A stretch of DNA of 64,000 bases from Kineococcus rhizosphaerae (GCF_003002055.1 NZ_PVZF01000001.1:620001-684000); one strand, 5' to 3'; counted from the first letter of the stretch, positions 1 through 9,224 are shown. Notes: a model not told the origin generated them from the letters alone. Translations and numbers: made by a program.

Positions 1-2
1 TG

Positions 3-1217
3 TCGCTGACGCCGGTCCCCGACCCCGACGAGGGCGAGGACGGCGAGGAGTACGCGCTGACCTCCCACGCCCGCGACGCCATGGACCACGTCAGCCGGGT
101 CTCCGGCGAGCGCGTGCTGCTCGGGGAGTCGCGCATCCGCACGATCCTGGACGCGGCCCGCCGCTGCGCCCTGGAGGCGACCCCGGACCGGGACCGTCGC
201 GTGCAGCGGCTGGAGGAGCAGATCGCGCAGCTGAGCGCCGAACGCGACCGGCTGCTGGCCGGTGGGGAGTCCCCACCGGCCAGCGACGAGCGCGTGCTGG
301 GCCAGTACCTCGACCTCGAGGACCTGCTCTCGGCGCTGCCCGGCGACTTCCTGCGCGTCTCCGAGGAGGTCCGGCGCATCCACCGCGAGATCGTCGGCGA
401 CTTCCGCGCCGAGCAGCGCCCGTCCGGGGAGGTCCTCGACGACTACCTGCGCCGCGCCGCCGGGATCCTCACCGAGTCCGTCTCCGGGCGCGCGTTCGCC
501 GGGGCGGTCGACCTGGCCCGCGACGAGGACACCCTGCAGGCGTTGCAGTCCGACCTGACGACGATCCTCGAGCACGGGTTCGCGGCGGGGCTGAGCCCTG
601 AGCAGCGCAGCGCGCTGCGCCGGACGCTGGAGACCATCGGCGAGGGCGTCGAACTGGTCCTGGAGCAGCGCCGGCGGCTGTCGGCGTCGTTGCGCTCGCA
701 CATCCTGCGCCACGACCCGCTGCGCGACCGCGAGCTCGACGAGGCGCTGCGCGCGGCCGCCGACCAGCTGACGCAGTGGATGGCCACGACGGGCCCGCGC
801 GCCACGCTCGACCTGGACGCCCCGATCCCCTCGGCCCGCATCGCGGTCACGACGATGCGCACGCGGCTGCACGACCCGGCCGACGACGCCAGCCCCCCGC
901 CCCTGCGCGAGCACGACGACGACGCCGCCGAGGTGTCCTCCCTGGAGGAGCTGCGCCGCTTCGGCGGCCCCGACTTCGAACGGCTGCGCGCGGCGATCCC
1001 GTCCGGGGCCGGCACCGCGGAGGTCTTCGACGACCTGCCCGACGACCTGCGCCGTCCCGCGGACCTGATGGGCCTGCTGCACCTGGCGGTCGCGGTGACG
1101 GGCGCCGACCCGCACACCACGACGCGGCAGGCCGTCTACACGACCACCCGCCCCGACGGGACCGTCCACCGGTTCCTGGGCCCCGACCTGTCGCTGACCG
1201 CCGGAGGAGACGCGTGA
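3..1217 (+). CDS. jetA: Wadjet protein JetA (DUF3375, MksF-like), 5' partial
   Basis: The frame is open from the first bases of the window, so the start lies upstream; about 404 codons are visible of a family usually near 480-500 aa. The visible start (LTSHARDAMDHVSRV, then SRIRTILDAARRCALEATPDR) matches the conserved N-terminal pattern of DUF3375 proteins. JetA is the kleisin-like subunit of the Wadjet/MksBEFG SMC-like complex, which restricts circular plasmids. The stop overlaps the jetB GTG by 4 nt (GTGA), implying translational coupling. An internal ATG at 81 is not the real start, because the family match continues upstream of it. Confidence 0.85.
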   Translation, partial: SLTPVPDPDEGEDGEEYALTSHARDAMDHVSRVSGERVLLGESRIRTILDAARRCALEATPDRDRRVQRLEEQIAQLSAERDRLLAGGESPPASDERVLGQYLDLEDLLSALPGDFLRVSEEVRRIHREIVGDFRAEQRPSGEVLDDYLRRAAGILTESVSGRAFAGAVDLARDEDTLQALQSDLTTILEHGFAAGLSPEQRSALRRTLETIGEGVELVLEQRRRLSASLRSHILRHDPLRDRELDEALRAAADQLTQWMATTGPRATLDLDAPIPSARIAVTTMRTRLHDPADDASPPPLREHDDDAAEVSSLEELRRFGGPDFERLRAAIPSGAGTAEVFDDLPDDLRRPADLMGLLHLAVAVTGADPHTTTRQAVYTTTRPDGTVHRFLGPDLSLTAGGDA

Positions 1218-1867
1218 CCGACGAGACCACCGAGGCGGTCGCCGAACTCGCCGAGGACGGGTTGTTCCCCGGCGACACCGGAACGCTCAGCGAACCCGTG
1301 CGCGCCGTCCTGGTGCAGCTGCTCAAGCGCCGCTACGTCTCCGCGGCCCAGCACCCCCAGTCCTGGCGCCTGCTGGTGGAGAACCAGCGCTCGCTGCGCA
1401 GCCGCCTCAACGACGTGTTCCTCGACCTCGTCGTCAACCACGACTACCAGGTCGCCTACAAGCAGCAGGCCGCCGCGCCGACGGCGGACCGGTTCCCGAC
1501 GCTGCTGTTCGACCAGCCCTGGAGCCGGGAGGAGACCGTGCTGCTGGTCTGCCTGCGCCGCCTCGCCCGGTCCCGGTCGGCGGCCGGCGACACCGAGGTG
1601 TTCGTCGAGCGCGCCGAGCTCATCGACGAGGTGGGCCACTTCCGGCCCCTGTCGAGCACCAACCAGGCCCGCGACGAGCAGCAGGCCGCGCTCGGCGTCG
1701 ACAGCCTGCTGCGCCAGGAGGTGCTGCTGCGCACCGGGACCGAGAACCGCTACCGCGTCTCGCCCATCCTCGAGGTGCTGCTGCCCGTCGACGTCGTGCA
1801 GCGGCTGGTCACCGAGCTCACCGCGCACAACGCCGCCCACCGCAACCCCGTCGAGGAGAACGCGTGA
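1214..1867 (+). CDS. jetB: Wadjet protein JetB (DUF4194, MksE-like)
   Basis: A 217-aa protein starting at a GTG that overlaps the jetA stop. Its features (VLVQLLKRRYVSA near the N-terminus, LLVENQRSLRSRLND, TLLFDQPWSREETVLL, and a final winged-helix-like part) are those of DUF4194, the KITE-type small subunit that binds the kleisin in SMC-like complexes. Its position between DUF3375 and the long ATPase, coupled to both by 4-nt overlaps, strongly supports the role. A longer open reading in this frame begins inside jetA, but only the part from 1214 has family character. Confidence 0.87.
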   Translation: MTDETTEAVAELAEDGLFPGDTGTLSEPVRAVLVQLLKRRYVSAAQHPQSWRLLVENQRSLRSRLNDVFLDLVVNHDYQVAYKQQAAAPTADRFPTLLFDQPWSREETVLLVCLRRLARSRSAAGDTEVFVERAELIDEVGHFRPLSSTNQARDEQQAALGVDSLLRQEVLLRTGTENRYRVSPILEVLLPVDVVQRLVTELTAHNAAHRNPVEENA

Positions 1868-4800
1868 ACGACGGCCCCACCCTCCCCGGTCTGGCCCTGG
1901 CCGGGGCCGGACGCCAGCAGTGGCACGTCGCGCACGCGCAGCTCGTGAACTGGGGCGGTTTCGACGGCTACCACCGCGTCGAGTTCGACCCGCGCGCGAA
2001 CCTCGTGACGGGGGCCTCGGGGACGGGCAAGTCGACGACCCTGGACGCGTACATCGCCGTCATGATGAACACCGCGACGGCGTTCAACGGCGCGTCCAAC
2101 GACGCCGTGACGGGCCGGGCCCGCTCGGCGACCCAGCGCAACCCGTTGTCGTACGTGCGGGGCAAGCTCGACGAGGTCCTCGACGAGGACACCGGCAAGA
2201 ACCGCGACGCCACCCTGCGCGGGCGCGACGCGGCGGGAAACCCCGCGAACGCCTGGTCGGGCCTGGCGTTCACGTTCCGGCACACCGACGGCCGGACGCT
2301 GACGACGCTGCGGCTGTACTTCGCGCCGGCCTCGGCGAAGGACCCGCGCGAGGTCAAGGACCACCTCGCGGTGTTCCACGGCGACTTCGACCTCTCCCTC
2401 GTCGAGCCCTTCGCCGAACGGCGCTTCGACCACAAGGCCATGCGCAAGGAGTTCGAGGGACTGGCCTTCTTCGACTCGTACTCGAAGTTCGCCGCGCTCG
2501 TCCACCCGGTCCTGGGGATCGGGGCCGACGGCGACGGCACCGCCGCCGTGAAGCTGCTGGGCCGCATCCAGGCCGGGCGCGAGGTCGCCTCCGTCGACCA
2601 GCTGTACCGCTCGATGGTCCTGGAGCGCCCGCGCACGTTCGAGGCCGCCGACCAGGCCGTCGCGCACTTCGCCGACCTCGAGGCGACGTACGAGACGATG
2701 AAGACGGCCGAGGAGCAGATCACCATCCTCGGGGAGATCCCCCGGCTGCACGCCGAGCTCGACGAGGCCCGGACGGCGATCGCGCTGGCCGACGCGCTCG
2801 GGTCGTCGGAGAACAGCGGTTTCGCGTTGTGGGCGGCCCGCATCGAGGCCCGGCTCGTCGACGCGCAGGAGCAGACCGCGAAGGCCCGGCGCGCCGAGGC
2901 CGAGGCGGAACTGCGCGAGAAGCGCTCCGAACGGCTCGCCGCCGAGGTGCGGGTCAACGACAACCGGCAGTTGCTCGACACCCAGGGCGGTGGCGCCCTG
3001 GAGGCGCTGGGGCTCACGCTCAAGGCCGCCGAACAGCTGCACGCCGACACCACCGCGGCCCGGCGCCGGTTCGCCGAGCAGACGGCCGACCTCGGCGAGG
3101 TCCCCGCCGACCGCGAGGGTTTCGAGGAGCAGCAGCGCGCCTCGGGGCGGTTCCTCGCCGAGCTGCCCGCGGCCCTGGCGGACCTGGAGGAGCAGGGCCG
3201 CACGCTCGCGGAGTCCGCGGGACCGGACCTGGCCGAGCGGCAGCGGCTGTGGGCCGAGAAGCGCTGGTTCGCCCGGCGCACCGACCTGATCCCGCACGAC
3301 CTGGACGCGACCCGCACCCTCATCGCCGCCCAGCTCGGCCTCGACCCCCAGGACCTGCCCTTCGTCGCCGAGCTCCTCGACGTGCGGCGCGGGGACGAGG
3401 AGTGGCGCACCGCGGCCGAGCTCCTGCTGGGCGGTTTCGCCCGTACGCTCGTCGTCGACCGGTCGCTGCGCGAGACCTTCCGCCGCCGCGTGGACCCGCT
3501 GACGCTGCACCGCCGCGTGAAGTTCCAGTTCGCCGACACCGACCTGCCGCTCGCCGAGGTGGACCCCGCCACGCTCGTCGGCAAGCTGCGGATCCGGGAG
3601 GACTCCGCCTACCGCGGCTGGCTGAGCACCGTGCTGCCGCAGGACTTCCCGCACCTGGCCGTGGCCGGCCCGGACGCGTTCCGCGACGACCGGGTGCGCC
3701 GCATCACCCTCGCGGGGCAGGTGCAGAACGGCGACCGCGGCGCCCACGGCGGCCAGGAGGGGCTGCGCGCCATCCTCGGGTTCTCCCCCGCCGCGCTGCT
3801 GCAGCGCATCGAGGAGGAGGTCGCCGCCGTCGACGCCCGCCTCGCCGGGCACCAGCAGCGGCAGAACGGGCTCACCCGGCAGCGCGACGACCTGCTGCGG
3901 CAGGAGAAGGCCCACCAGCGCCGCAGCGAGGTGCGCTGGAGCGAGATCGACGTGGCGGCCACGGCGGCCGCGGTCACGGCCCGGCAGGAGGAGATCGACT
4001 CGCTGCTGGCCACGAACGACCAGATCGCGGTGCTGCGCGCCGAGCGCGACCGCCTGGACGCCGCCGCCGACGCCGCCCGGCAGGACGAGGCCCGGGCGCA
4101 GATCACCCTGAACGCGGCCGAGACGACGTGGGGGGACCTCGTCGCGCTGCAGGACGAGGTGGGTGACCGGCTCGCGGCCCTGCACGAGGCCGGGGTCGAG
4201 GTGACCGCCGACCAGGCCGGGCACCTCGCGGCCCTGCACCGGCAGTACGGCATCGACGACACCGTGGAGAACTTCCGCAAGGTCCTGCCGAAGATCCGGC
4301 AGGCCACCGCCGAGGGGCGCCAGGCCGCCCTGACCCGCGAGTCCGAGACCACCGGCCGGCTCGAACGCGCCTTCCGCGCGTTCCAGAGCCGCTGGCCGCA
4401 GCCGAACCTCGGCCAGGGCGTCTCCTCCTACGAGGGGTACCGCCGGATCCTGGACGACCTCACGAAGCAGGGGCTGGCCGAACGGGCCGAGGAGTTCCGC
4501 CAGCAGGTCGTCAGCTGGTCCGGCGACGACCTGCTGACCCTGCAGGCCAAGATCCGGCAGGCCGGCACCGACATCGTCAACCGGCTGGCACCCGTCAACG
4601 AGATCCTCGCCGGGCTGCCGTTCGGCCCGGGCGGGGACCGGTTGCACATCGAGGTCCAGCCGCAGGTCATCCCCGAGGTGACCGCGTTCGCGCGGGAACT
4701 GCGGGAGCTGGCGACCGGGACGACCCGCGCCGACGACCCGGCCGCCGTCGAGGCGCGGTTCCTGGCGCTGCGCGCGTTCATCGACCGCATCCGCAGCGGG

Positions 4801-5238
4801 CCGCAGAACGCCTCCGAGCGCGAACTGCTGCTCGACGTCCGCAAGCACACCTCGGTGCGCGCCCTGCGGATGGAGGCCGGTACCGGCCGCACCCTGAGCA
4901 TCTACGACCACCTCGGCGGCAAGTCCGGCGGGGAGGTGCAGGAACTCATCGCCTTCATCGTGGGCGCCGCTTTGCGCTACCAGCTCGGCACGAGCCGCAA
5001 CGCGCTGCCGGTGTTCGCCCCCGTGTTCCTCGACGAGGGTTTCGTGAAGTCCGACGGGGAGTTCACCGCCCGCGGGGTCAACGCGTGGCGGGGGCTGGGT
5101 TTCCAGCTGGTCATCGCCGCGCCGCTGGACAAGGTGCCCGCGATCGAACCGCTCATGCAGCGCGTCATCGAGGTGACCAAGACCCCCGCCGGGTACGCGA
5201 AGGCGATCACCCTGGTGGACGCGGACGAAGACTCCTGA
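1864..5238 (+). CDS. jetC: Wadjet protein JetC (MukB/MksB-like SMC ATPase)
   Basis: A 1124-aa SMC-like ATPase. Walker A (GASGTGKST) lies at residues 50-58. Long alanine-, glutamate- and arginine-rich regions expected to form coiled coils fill roughly residues 280-460 and 640-830. The ABC signature (GGKSGGE) is near residue 1017 and Walker B (VFLDEGF) near 1055. This is the motor of the Wadjet complex, which extrudes plasmid DNA so that JetD can cut it. It starts at a GTG overlapping the jetB stop by 4 nt. The usual fourth gene, jetD (DUF3322/DUF2220 nuclease), does not follow: the next gene is on the opposite strand and is unrelated. jetD may precede jetA beyond the window edge. Confidence 0.9.
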   Translation: MNDGPTLPGLALAGAGRQQWHVAHAQLVNWGGFDGYHRVEFDPRANLVTGASGTGKSTTLDAYIAVMMNTATAFNGASNDAVTGRARSATQRNPLSYVRGKLDEVLDEDTGKNRDATLRGRDAAGNPANAWSGLAFTFRHTDGRTLTTLRLYFAPASAKDPREVKDHLAVFHGDFDLSLVEPFAERRFDHKAMRKEFEGLAFFDSYSKFAALVHPVLGIGADGDGTAAVKLLGRIQAGREVASVDQLYRSMVLERPRTFEAADQAVAHFADLEATYETMKTAEEQITILGEIPRLHAELDEARTAIALADALGSSENSGFALWAARIEARLVDAQEQTAKARRAEAEAELREKRSERLAAEVRVNDNRQLLDTQGGGALEALGLTLKAAEQLHADTTAARRRFAEQTADLGEVPADREGFEEQQRASGRFLAELPAALADLEEQGRTLAESAGPDLAERQRLWAEKRWFARRTDLIPHDLDATRTLIAAQLGLDPQDLPFVAELLDVRRGDEEWRTAAELLLGGFARTLVVDRSLRETFRRRVDPLTLHRRVKFQFADTDLPLAEVDPATLVGKLRIREDSAYRGWLSTVLPQDFPHLAVAGPDAFRDDRVRRITLAGQVQNGDRGAHGGQEGLRAILGFSPAALLQRIEEEVAAVDARLAGHQQRQNGLTRQRDDLLRQEKAHQRRSEVRWSEIDVAATAAAVTARQEEIDSLLATNDQIAVLRAERDRLDAAADAARQDEARAQITLNAAETTWGDLVALQDEVGDRLAALHEAGVEVTADQAGHLAALHRQYGIDDTVENFRKVLPKIRQATAEGRQAALTRESETTGRLERAFRAFQSRWPQPNLGQGVSSYEGYRRILDDLTKQGLAERAEEFRQQVVSWSGDDLLTLQAKIRQAGTDIVNRLAPVNEILAGLPFGPGGDRLHIEVQPQVIPEVTAFARELRELATGTTRADDPAAVEARFLALRAFIDRIRSGPQNASERELLLDVRKHTSVRALRMEAGTGRTLSIYDHLGGKSGGEVQELIAFIVGAALRYQLGTSRNALPVFAPVFLDEGFVKSDGEFTARGVNAWRGLGFQLVIAAPLDKVPAIEPLMQRVIEVTKTPAGYAKAITLVDADEDS

Positions 5239-5294
5239 CGTCCCGGACCGTCCGGGGACGCGGCGACGCGGTCGCCACGTCCCGGACCGTCCGG
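5238..5294. terminator. Long interrupted hairpin after jetC
   Basis: Two direct copies of an 18-nt segment (5238-5255 and 5277-5294) each contain the palindrome CCGGAC-C-GTCCGG. They flank a perfect GGCGAC-GCG-GTCGCC stem-loop. Because each copy is itself nearly palindromic, the whole segment can fold into one long imperfect stem. There is no T tract. It sits between the jetC stop and a convergent gene, so a bidirectional terminator is the simplest reading; a protein-binding site is also possible. Confidence 0.55.
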
Positions 5295-5315
5295 AACTCC
5301 CCGCGCGACGGGCCG

Positions 5316-5846
5316 TCAGTACTTGGGGCGGGCGTACTTCACGGCCGACGACCACGGGTCGGTGTAGAGCTTGACGTGGTTGGTCGAGGCGGTCCCGGTC
5401 CCGGCGTTGCCCTCCACGGTGCGGATGTGACCGTCGCTGTGGGAACGGACCAGGCCGATGTGCCCCGCGTCGTAGTACCAGACCACGTCCCCCTGGCGGA
5501 CGTTGGCCGCCGAGACCGGCGTGCACAGCTTGTAGAACGCGCTGGAACTGCGGCTGAACCCGGTGCCGGTGCCGCGCAGGCACCAGCTGACGAAGGTGGC
5601 GCACCAGTCGGCGGAGGTGTCGTACGTCGAGGACCAGATGGCGTTCATCTGCGCCAGCGTGTTGCCCTCGCAGCTCTTGGCCAGGGTGATGACGTCGGCG
5701 GGGGTGGTGGGGGCGGCGGCGCGGGCCGGGGACGCCGGCCCGGCCACCGTCCAGAGGGCCGCGGCGGTCAGCCCGCCGGCCCCGAGGAGGATCGTGCGGC
5801 GGCTGACCTGGACGGCCCCGCCCGGTGCGAGCGATCGTTGCTCCAT
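5316..5846 (-). CDS. Tat-exported CHAP-domain protein (putative amidase)
   Basis: A 176-aa protein from Met at 5846; a GTG at 5894 would add 16 residues. The N-terminus has a twin-arginine signal (SRRTILLGAGG, hydrophobic stretch, then ARAA cleavage region). The mature part is a CHAP/NlpC-P60-like cysteine amidase fold: nucleophile Cys in DWCATFVSWC, catalytic His in DAGHIGLV, and a downstream EGNAG segment. Such proteins cleave peptidoglycan stem peptides or cross-links outside the cell. It stands alone, converging with the Wadjet operon. The specific substrate cannot be told from sequence. Confidence 0.75.
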   Translation of the reverse strand: MEQRSLAPGGAVQVSRRTILLGAGGLTAAALWTVAGPASPARAAAPTTPADVITLAKSCEGNTLAQMNAIWSSTYDTSADWCATFVSWCLRGTGTGFSRSSSAFYKLCTPVSAANVRQGDVVWYYDAGHIGLVRSHSDGHIRTVEGNAGTGTASTNHVKLYTDPWSSAVKYARPKY

Positions 5847-5933
5847 GCCGGAGACGGTAGCCACGACGCGCCGTCCCCACCGGGGAATCGCCACATCCGT
5901 GACGACGCCCGGTTCTCCGCCGAACCCTGCCCG

Positions 5934-8534
5934 TCAGTCCGGCAGGGGCGTGAACCGGCACGTGAACCGGTGCCCGCCGGAGGCGACGGCCGTGGGGGCC
6001 GACCCGTCGGGCAGGTGCACCTCGGCGGTCGTCGAGGGGGGCACCGTCACGTCGAGGGTGAACTCCTCCCCCGCCAGCGTCCAGGACACCTCCGCCCGGC
6101 CGTAGGGGGTCTCGTGCCAGGCCCGCGCCCAGGTCAGGTCGGGGTGCGGCAGCGGGGCGACGCGCAGTTCCCGGTACCCGGGGGCGGCGGCCGCCAGACC
6201 CGCGACGCGCCGGTGCAGGAAGTCGGCGACGGCGCCGAGGGCGTAGTGGTTGAACGACGTCATCTCCCCGGGGTTGATCGACCCGTCGGGCAGCATGGAG
6301 TTCCAGCGCTCCCACACCGTCGTGGCACCCATCGTCACGGCGTACAGCCACGACGGGCACTCCCGCTGCAGCAGCAGCTTCCACGCCGTCCCGGCGTGCC
6401 CGGAGTCGGCGAGGGCGTCGCACACGTGCGGGGTGCCCAGGAACCCCGAGCCGATGCGGAACCCGTCGGCGGCGACCTGCGCGGCGAGCAGGTCACCCGC
6501 GTGCGCGACCTGGTCGGAGGTGAGCAGGCCGAAGCGCAGACCCAGCGCGCAGGCCGTCTGGGAGGCGAACGCCGACCGGCCGGTGGGGGTGACGTACTCG
6601 GAGCGGAACCGGGCGGCGGCGCGGTTGAACAGGTCGGCGTACCGCGCTCCGTCCGGCTCGCGCCCCAGGACGGCGGCGGCGTCGCGCAGGATCCGAGCGG
6701 ACTGGGCCAGGTAGGCCGTCGCGACCGCCTGCCAGGGCAGCCGCGCGGCCCACGGCTGGTCGTCGGGCGCGGCGGCGTCGAGCCAGTCCCCCAGCCCGAT
6801 CCCGCCGGCCGGGAAGTCGAGGTCGGCCCCGGCGCGGGCGGTGAAAGCGTCGACCCAGCCGGTCATGGAGTCCCACTGCCGGGCCAGCAGACCGGCGTCG
6901 GCGTGGCGCTCGTGCAGGGTCCAGGGCACGACGGTCGCGGCGTCGCCCCAACCGGCCTCGGCCCCGACGTCGGGGAACGCGTCGTCCAGTTCCTTGTACG
7001 GCACCCACAGGGGGACGTTGCCGTCGGCGAACTGGTCGGCCCGCAGGTCGGCCAGCCACCCCGTCAGCATGCCGCCGGTGTCGTACAGGGACGCCGCGGT
7101 GGGGGCGAACGCCATGAGGTCGCCGGTCCAGCCGAGCCGTTCGTCGCGCTGCGGGCAGTCGGTGGGGACGTCGAGGAAGTTCCCCCGCGTGCTCCAGACC
7201 ACGTTCTCGTGCAGGCGGTCCAGCAGCGGGTCGGAGCACGTGAACCCGCCCGTGCGCCGCAGGTCGGTGTGCAGGACGACGGCCCGCACGGCCGCGGGGT
7301 CGAACTCCCCCGGCCAGCCGGTCACCTCGGCGTAGCGGAACCCGTGGACGGTGAACTCCGGTTCCCAGGTGAACGCCCGTCCGTCGAGGACGACCTCGTC
7401 CGTGGCCCGGGCCCGCCGCAGCGGCCGGGTCCCCAGTTCCCCGTGCTCCAGGACCTCGGCGTGCCGGAAGGTGATCGTGCCCCGCCCGTCGGGGACGTCC
7501 ACGCGCAGCCGGCCGACGAGGTTCTGCCCGAAGTCCACGACGGTGCGCCCCGACGGGGTCGTGAGGACCTCGACGGGGTCGACGACCTGCGTGCGCCGCA
7601 CGGGCGGGCCGTCGGGCGCGACGAGCCGCGCGGGGTCGAACCCCTGCACCACGACCGGGTCCCAGCCGGAGTCGTCGAACCCGGGCCGGTCCCAGCCGGG
7701 CACGTCCCGGGCCGCCTCGAAGGTCTCGCCCATGAGCAGGTCCGCGCGGGTGGTCGGGCCGAGGGTGCAGCGCCACGCGGCGTCGGTGCCGACGACGGTG
7801 CGGGTGCCGTCGGCGTGGTCCAGTTCCAGCTGCACGAGAACCGCGGTGGTGTCGCCGTACAGCGCCCGCCGGCCGCCGAACCCGAGGTAGCCGCGGAACC
7901 AGCCGTCGGCGAGGTGGACGCCCAGGGCGTTGCGGCCGGGGTGCAGCGACGCCGTGACGTCCCACGTGCGGTAGCGCAGCCGGTGCGCGTAGCTCGTCCA
8001 CCCGGGGTGCAGCACATCGTCCCCGACCGGAGACCCGTTGAGGTGCAACGTCATCACGCCGTGCGCCGTGGCCCGCAGCCGGGCGCGGACGACGCCGGCG
8101 GGGACGTCGACCTCCCCGCGCAGCAGGGCGGCGGGTTCCCCGTCCTCCCCGGCCGGGGGCAGGACCGGGGCCACGAGGCGGGCCTGCCACAGGGCCGGGT
8201 CGAGCAGCCCGGTCTCCAGCGCGGTCGGCTCGCTCCACGCCGAGGGGCCCGCGTCCGGTCCCCAGACCCGGACGCGCACGCTGCGCCGTTCGCGGCTGCC
8301 CAGGGGCCCCGCGGGCCAGGGGACGAGCACCTGCTCGGTGGACTCGACGCGACCGGTGGTCGTCGTGCCGGTCGCGGAGGTGACCTCGATCTCGCAGCCG
8401 GTCTGCCACCAGCCGGGTTCGCCGGTCTCGACGACCCAGGACAGTCGTGGGCGGTCCTGCCCGATGCCCAGGGGGTCGCGGTGGTGCTCGACGGTGACGG
8501 GACGGACGGTGACGGGACGCACGGTGGCGGTCAT
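5934..8534 (-). CDS. alpha-L-rhamnosidase, glycoside hydrolase family 78
   Basis: An 866-aa protein with the full bacterial GH78 layout. An N-terminal Ig-like repeat (DRPRLSWVVETG) is followed by beta-sandwich regions (VRARLRATAHGVMTLHLNG; GWFRGYLGFGGRR), then the (alpha/alpha)6 catalytic barrel with the signature DCPQRDERLGWTGD near residues 448-461, which carries the acidic catalytic residues. A C-terminal beta domain follows. There is no signal peptide, so it likely acts on imported glycosides in the cytoplasm. It removes terminal alpha-L-rhamnose. It lies 49 bp after the tetR gene on the same strand and is probably co-transcribed with it. Confidence 0.9.
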   Translation of the reverse strand: MTATVRPVTVRPVTVEHHRDPLGIGQDRPRLSWVVETGEPGWWQTGCEIEVTSATGTTTTGRVESTEQVLVPWPAGPLGSRERRSVRVRVWGPDAGPSAWSEPTALETGLLDPALWQARLVAPVLPPAGEDGEPAALLRGEVDVPAGVVRARLRATAHGVMTLHLNGSPVGDDVLHPGWTSYAHRLRYRTWDVTASLHPGRNALGVHLADGWFRGYLGFGGRRALYGDTTAVLVQLELDHADGTRTVVGTDAAWRCTLGPTTRADLLMGETFEAARDVPGWDRPGFDDSGWDPVVVQGFDPARLVAPDGPPVRRTQVVDPVEVLTTPSGRTVVDFGQNLVGRLRVDVPDGRGTITFRHAEVLEHGELGTRPLRRARATDEVVLDGRAFTWEPEFTVHGFRYAEVTGWPGEFDPAAVRAVVLHTDLRRTGGFTCSDPLLDRLHENVVWSTRGNFLDVPTDCPQRDERLGWTGDLMAFAPTAASLYDTGGMLTGWLADLRADQFADGNVPLWVPYKELDDAFPDVGAEAGWGDAATVVPWTLHERHADAGLLARQWDSMTGWVDAFTARAGADLDFPAGGIGLGDWLDAAAPDDQPWAARLPWQAVATAYLAQSARILRDAAAVLGREPDGARYADLFNRAAARFRSEYVTPTGRSAFASQTACALGLRFGLLTSDQVAHAGDLLAAQVAADGFRIGSGFLGTPHVCDALADSGHAGTAWKLLLQRECPSWLYAVTMGATTVWERWNSMLPDGSINPGEMTSFNHYALGAVADFLHRRVAGLAAAAPGYRELRVAPLPHPDLTWARAWHETPYGRAEVSWTLAGEEFTLDVTVPPSTTAEVHLPDGSAPTAVASGGHRFTCRFTPLPD

Positions 8535-8583
8535 GACGCTCCTGGGTCCCGGAGGGGACGGGGTCGGAGGGGTTCGGGGAGGT

Positions 8584-9174
8584 TCAGAGGGGTTCGACGA
8601 GCAGGGTGTCCAGGAACGCCTCGGTGGCCGCGGCGAGGTCGATCTTGAACCCGTGCAGCCAGAGCAGTTCCTGACCCTCGGTCATGGCGACGGCCTGCAG
8701 CGCGGCGTCGCGGGGGTCCAGGCCCGGTCGCAGACCGCCCTGGCCGGCGACCTCGGCGAAGGCGTCGGTCACGGCGTCGACGATCCGCTGGAAGCGGGTG
8801 GCGAAGTAGTCGTGGGCGGGGTGGGTGGCGTCGACCGCCTCGGCCGCCAGCCGCCGGTAGAGCTGGACCAGCCCGCGGCGCGACTCCTGGCTGCGGGAGA
8901 TCTCGACCAGGCCGGTGAGGAACTCGCGGCCGGTGCGGTCGGCCAGCAGGAGCTCGGCGCGGGCGTCGCGCTGTTCGAGCACGGCCTGCAGCAGCGCCGG
9001 CTTGCCGCCGGCGAAGTGGTGCAGCACCCCCGTCTGGGTGATGCCCACGACGCGGGCGATCTCGTTGACGGAGCCGGCGGTGTAGCCGTCGCGGGAGAAC
9101 ACGGTGAACGCGGCGTCGAGGATCTGCGCTCGACGTTCCGCGCTCTTGCGGTACTCGCCCCGGGGTCCGGCCAC
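8584..9174 (-). CDS. TetR-family repressor of the glycoside cluster
   Basis: A 196-aa protein with a typical N-terminal TetR helix-turn-helix (SVNEIARVVGITQTGVLHHFAGGKPALL, residues about 34-62) and a helical ligand domain. An ATG at 9219 would add 15 residues, but it falls inside the palindromic operator. A plausible -10 (TATGTT, minus strand) would also put the transcript start downstream of it, so GTG 9174 is preferred. It heads a tetR-GH78 unit divergent from the MFS/GH1/cupin operon. By analogy with the TetR-type QdoR/LmrA regulators of Bacillus quercetinase genes, an aromatic or flavonoid ligand is a reasonable guess. Confidence 0.85.
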   Translation of the reverse strand: MAGPRGEYRKSAERRAQILDAAFTVFSRDGYTAGSVNEIARVVGITQTGVLHHFAGGKPALLQAVLEQRDARAELLLADRTGREFLTGLVEISRSQESRRGLVQLYRRLAAEAVDATHPAHDYFATRFQRIVDAVTDAFAEVAGQGGLRPGLDPRDAALQAVAMTEGQELLWLHGFKIDLAAATEAFLDTLLVEPL

Positions 9175-9200
9175 TCCCGAACCGTAGCAGGGACCGACCA

Positions 9201-9224
9201 AAAACATAGACCCTTTCATGTTTT
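9201..9224. promoter_or_regulatory. Palindromic operator, probably for the TetR protein
   Basis: A perfect inverted repeat AAAACAT-N10-ATGTTTT lies in the 142-bp divergent region, in an A/T-rich patch unusual for this GC-rich window. It overlaps a possible minus-strand promoter (CTAACA, 18 bp, TATGTT). The size and placement suit a TetR dimer controlling both arms of the cluster. Confidence 0.65.

Noticed and set aside
1750-6423. Very long open frame on the minus strand (about 1550 codons)
   Set aside because: It is antisense to jetC and neighbours, is full of Arg/Gly/Pro with no domains, and is expected by chance at this GC content.
5085-8648. Long plus-strand frame across the CHAP and GH78 genes, considered as a missing jetD
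   Set aside because: It is low-complexity Gly/Arg/Val-rich sequence with no nuclease motifs and is a shadow of the minus-strand genes.
9175-9219. Fifteen-residue N-terminal extension of the TetR protein from ATG 9219
   Set aside because: The ATG lies within the operator palindrome and likely upstream of the transcript start; the residues do not match TetR N-termini.
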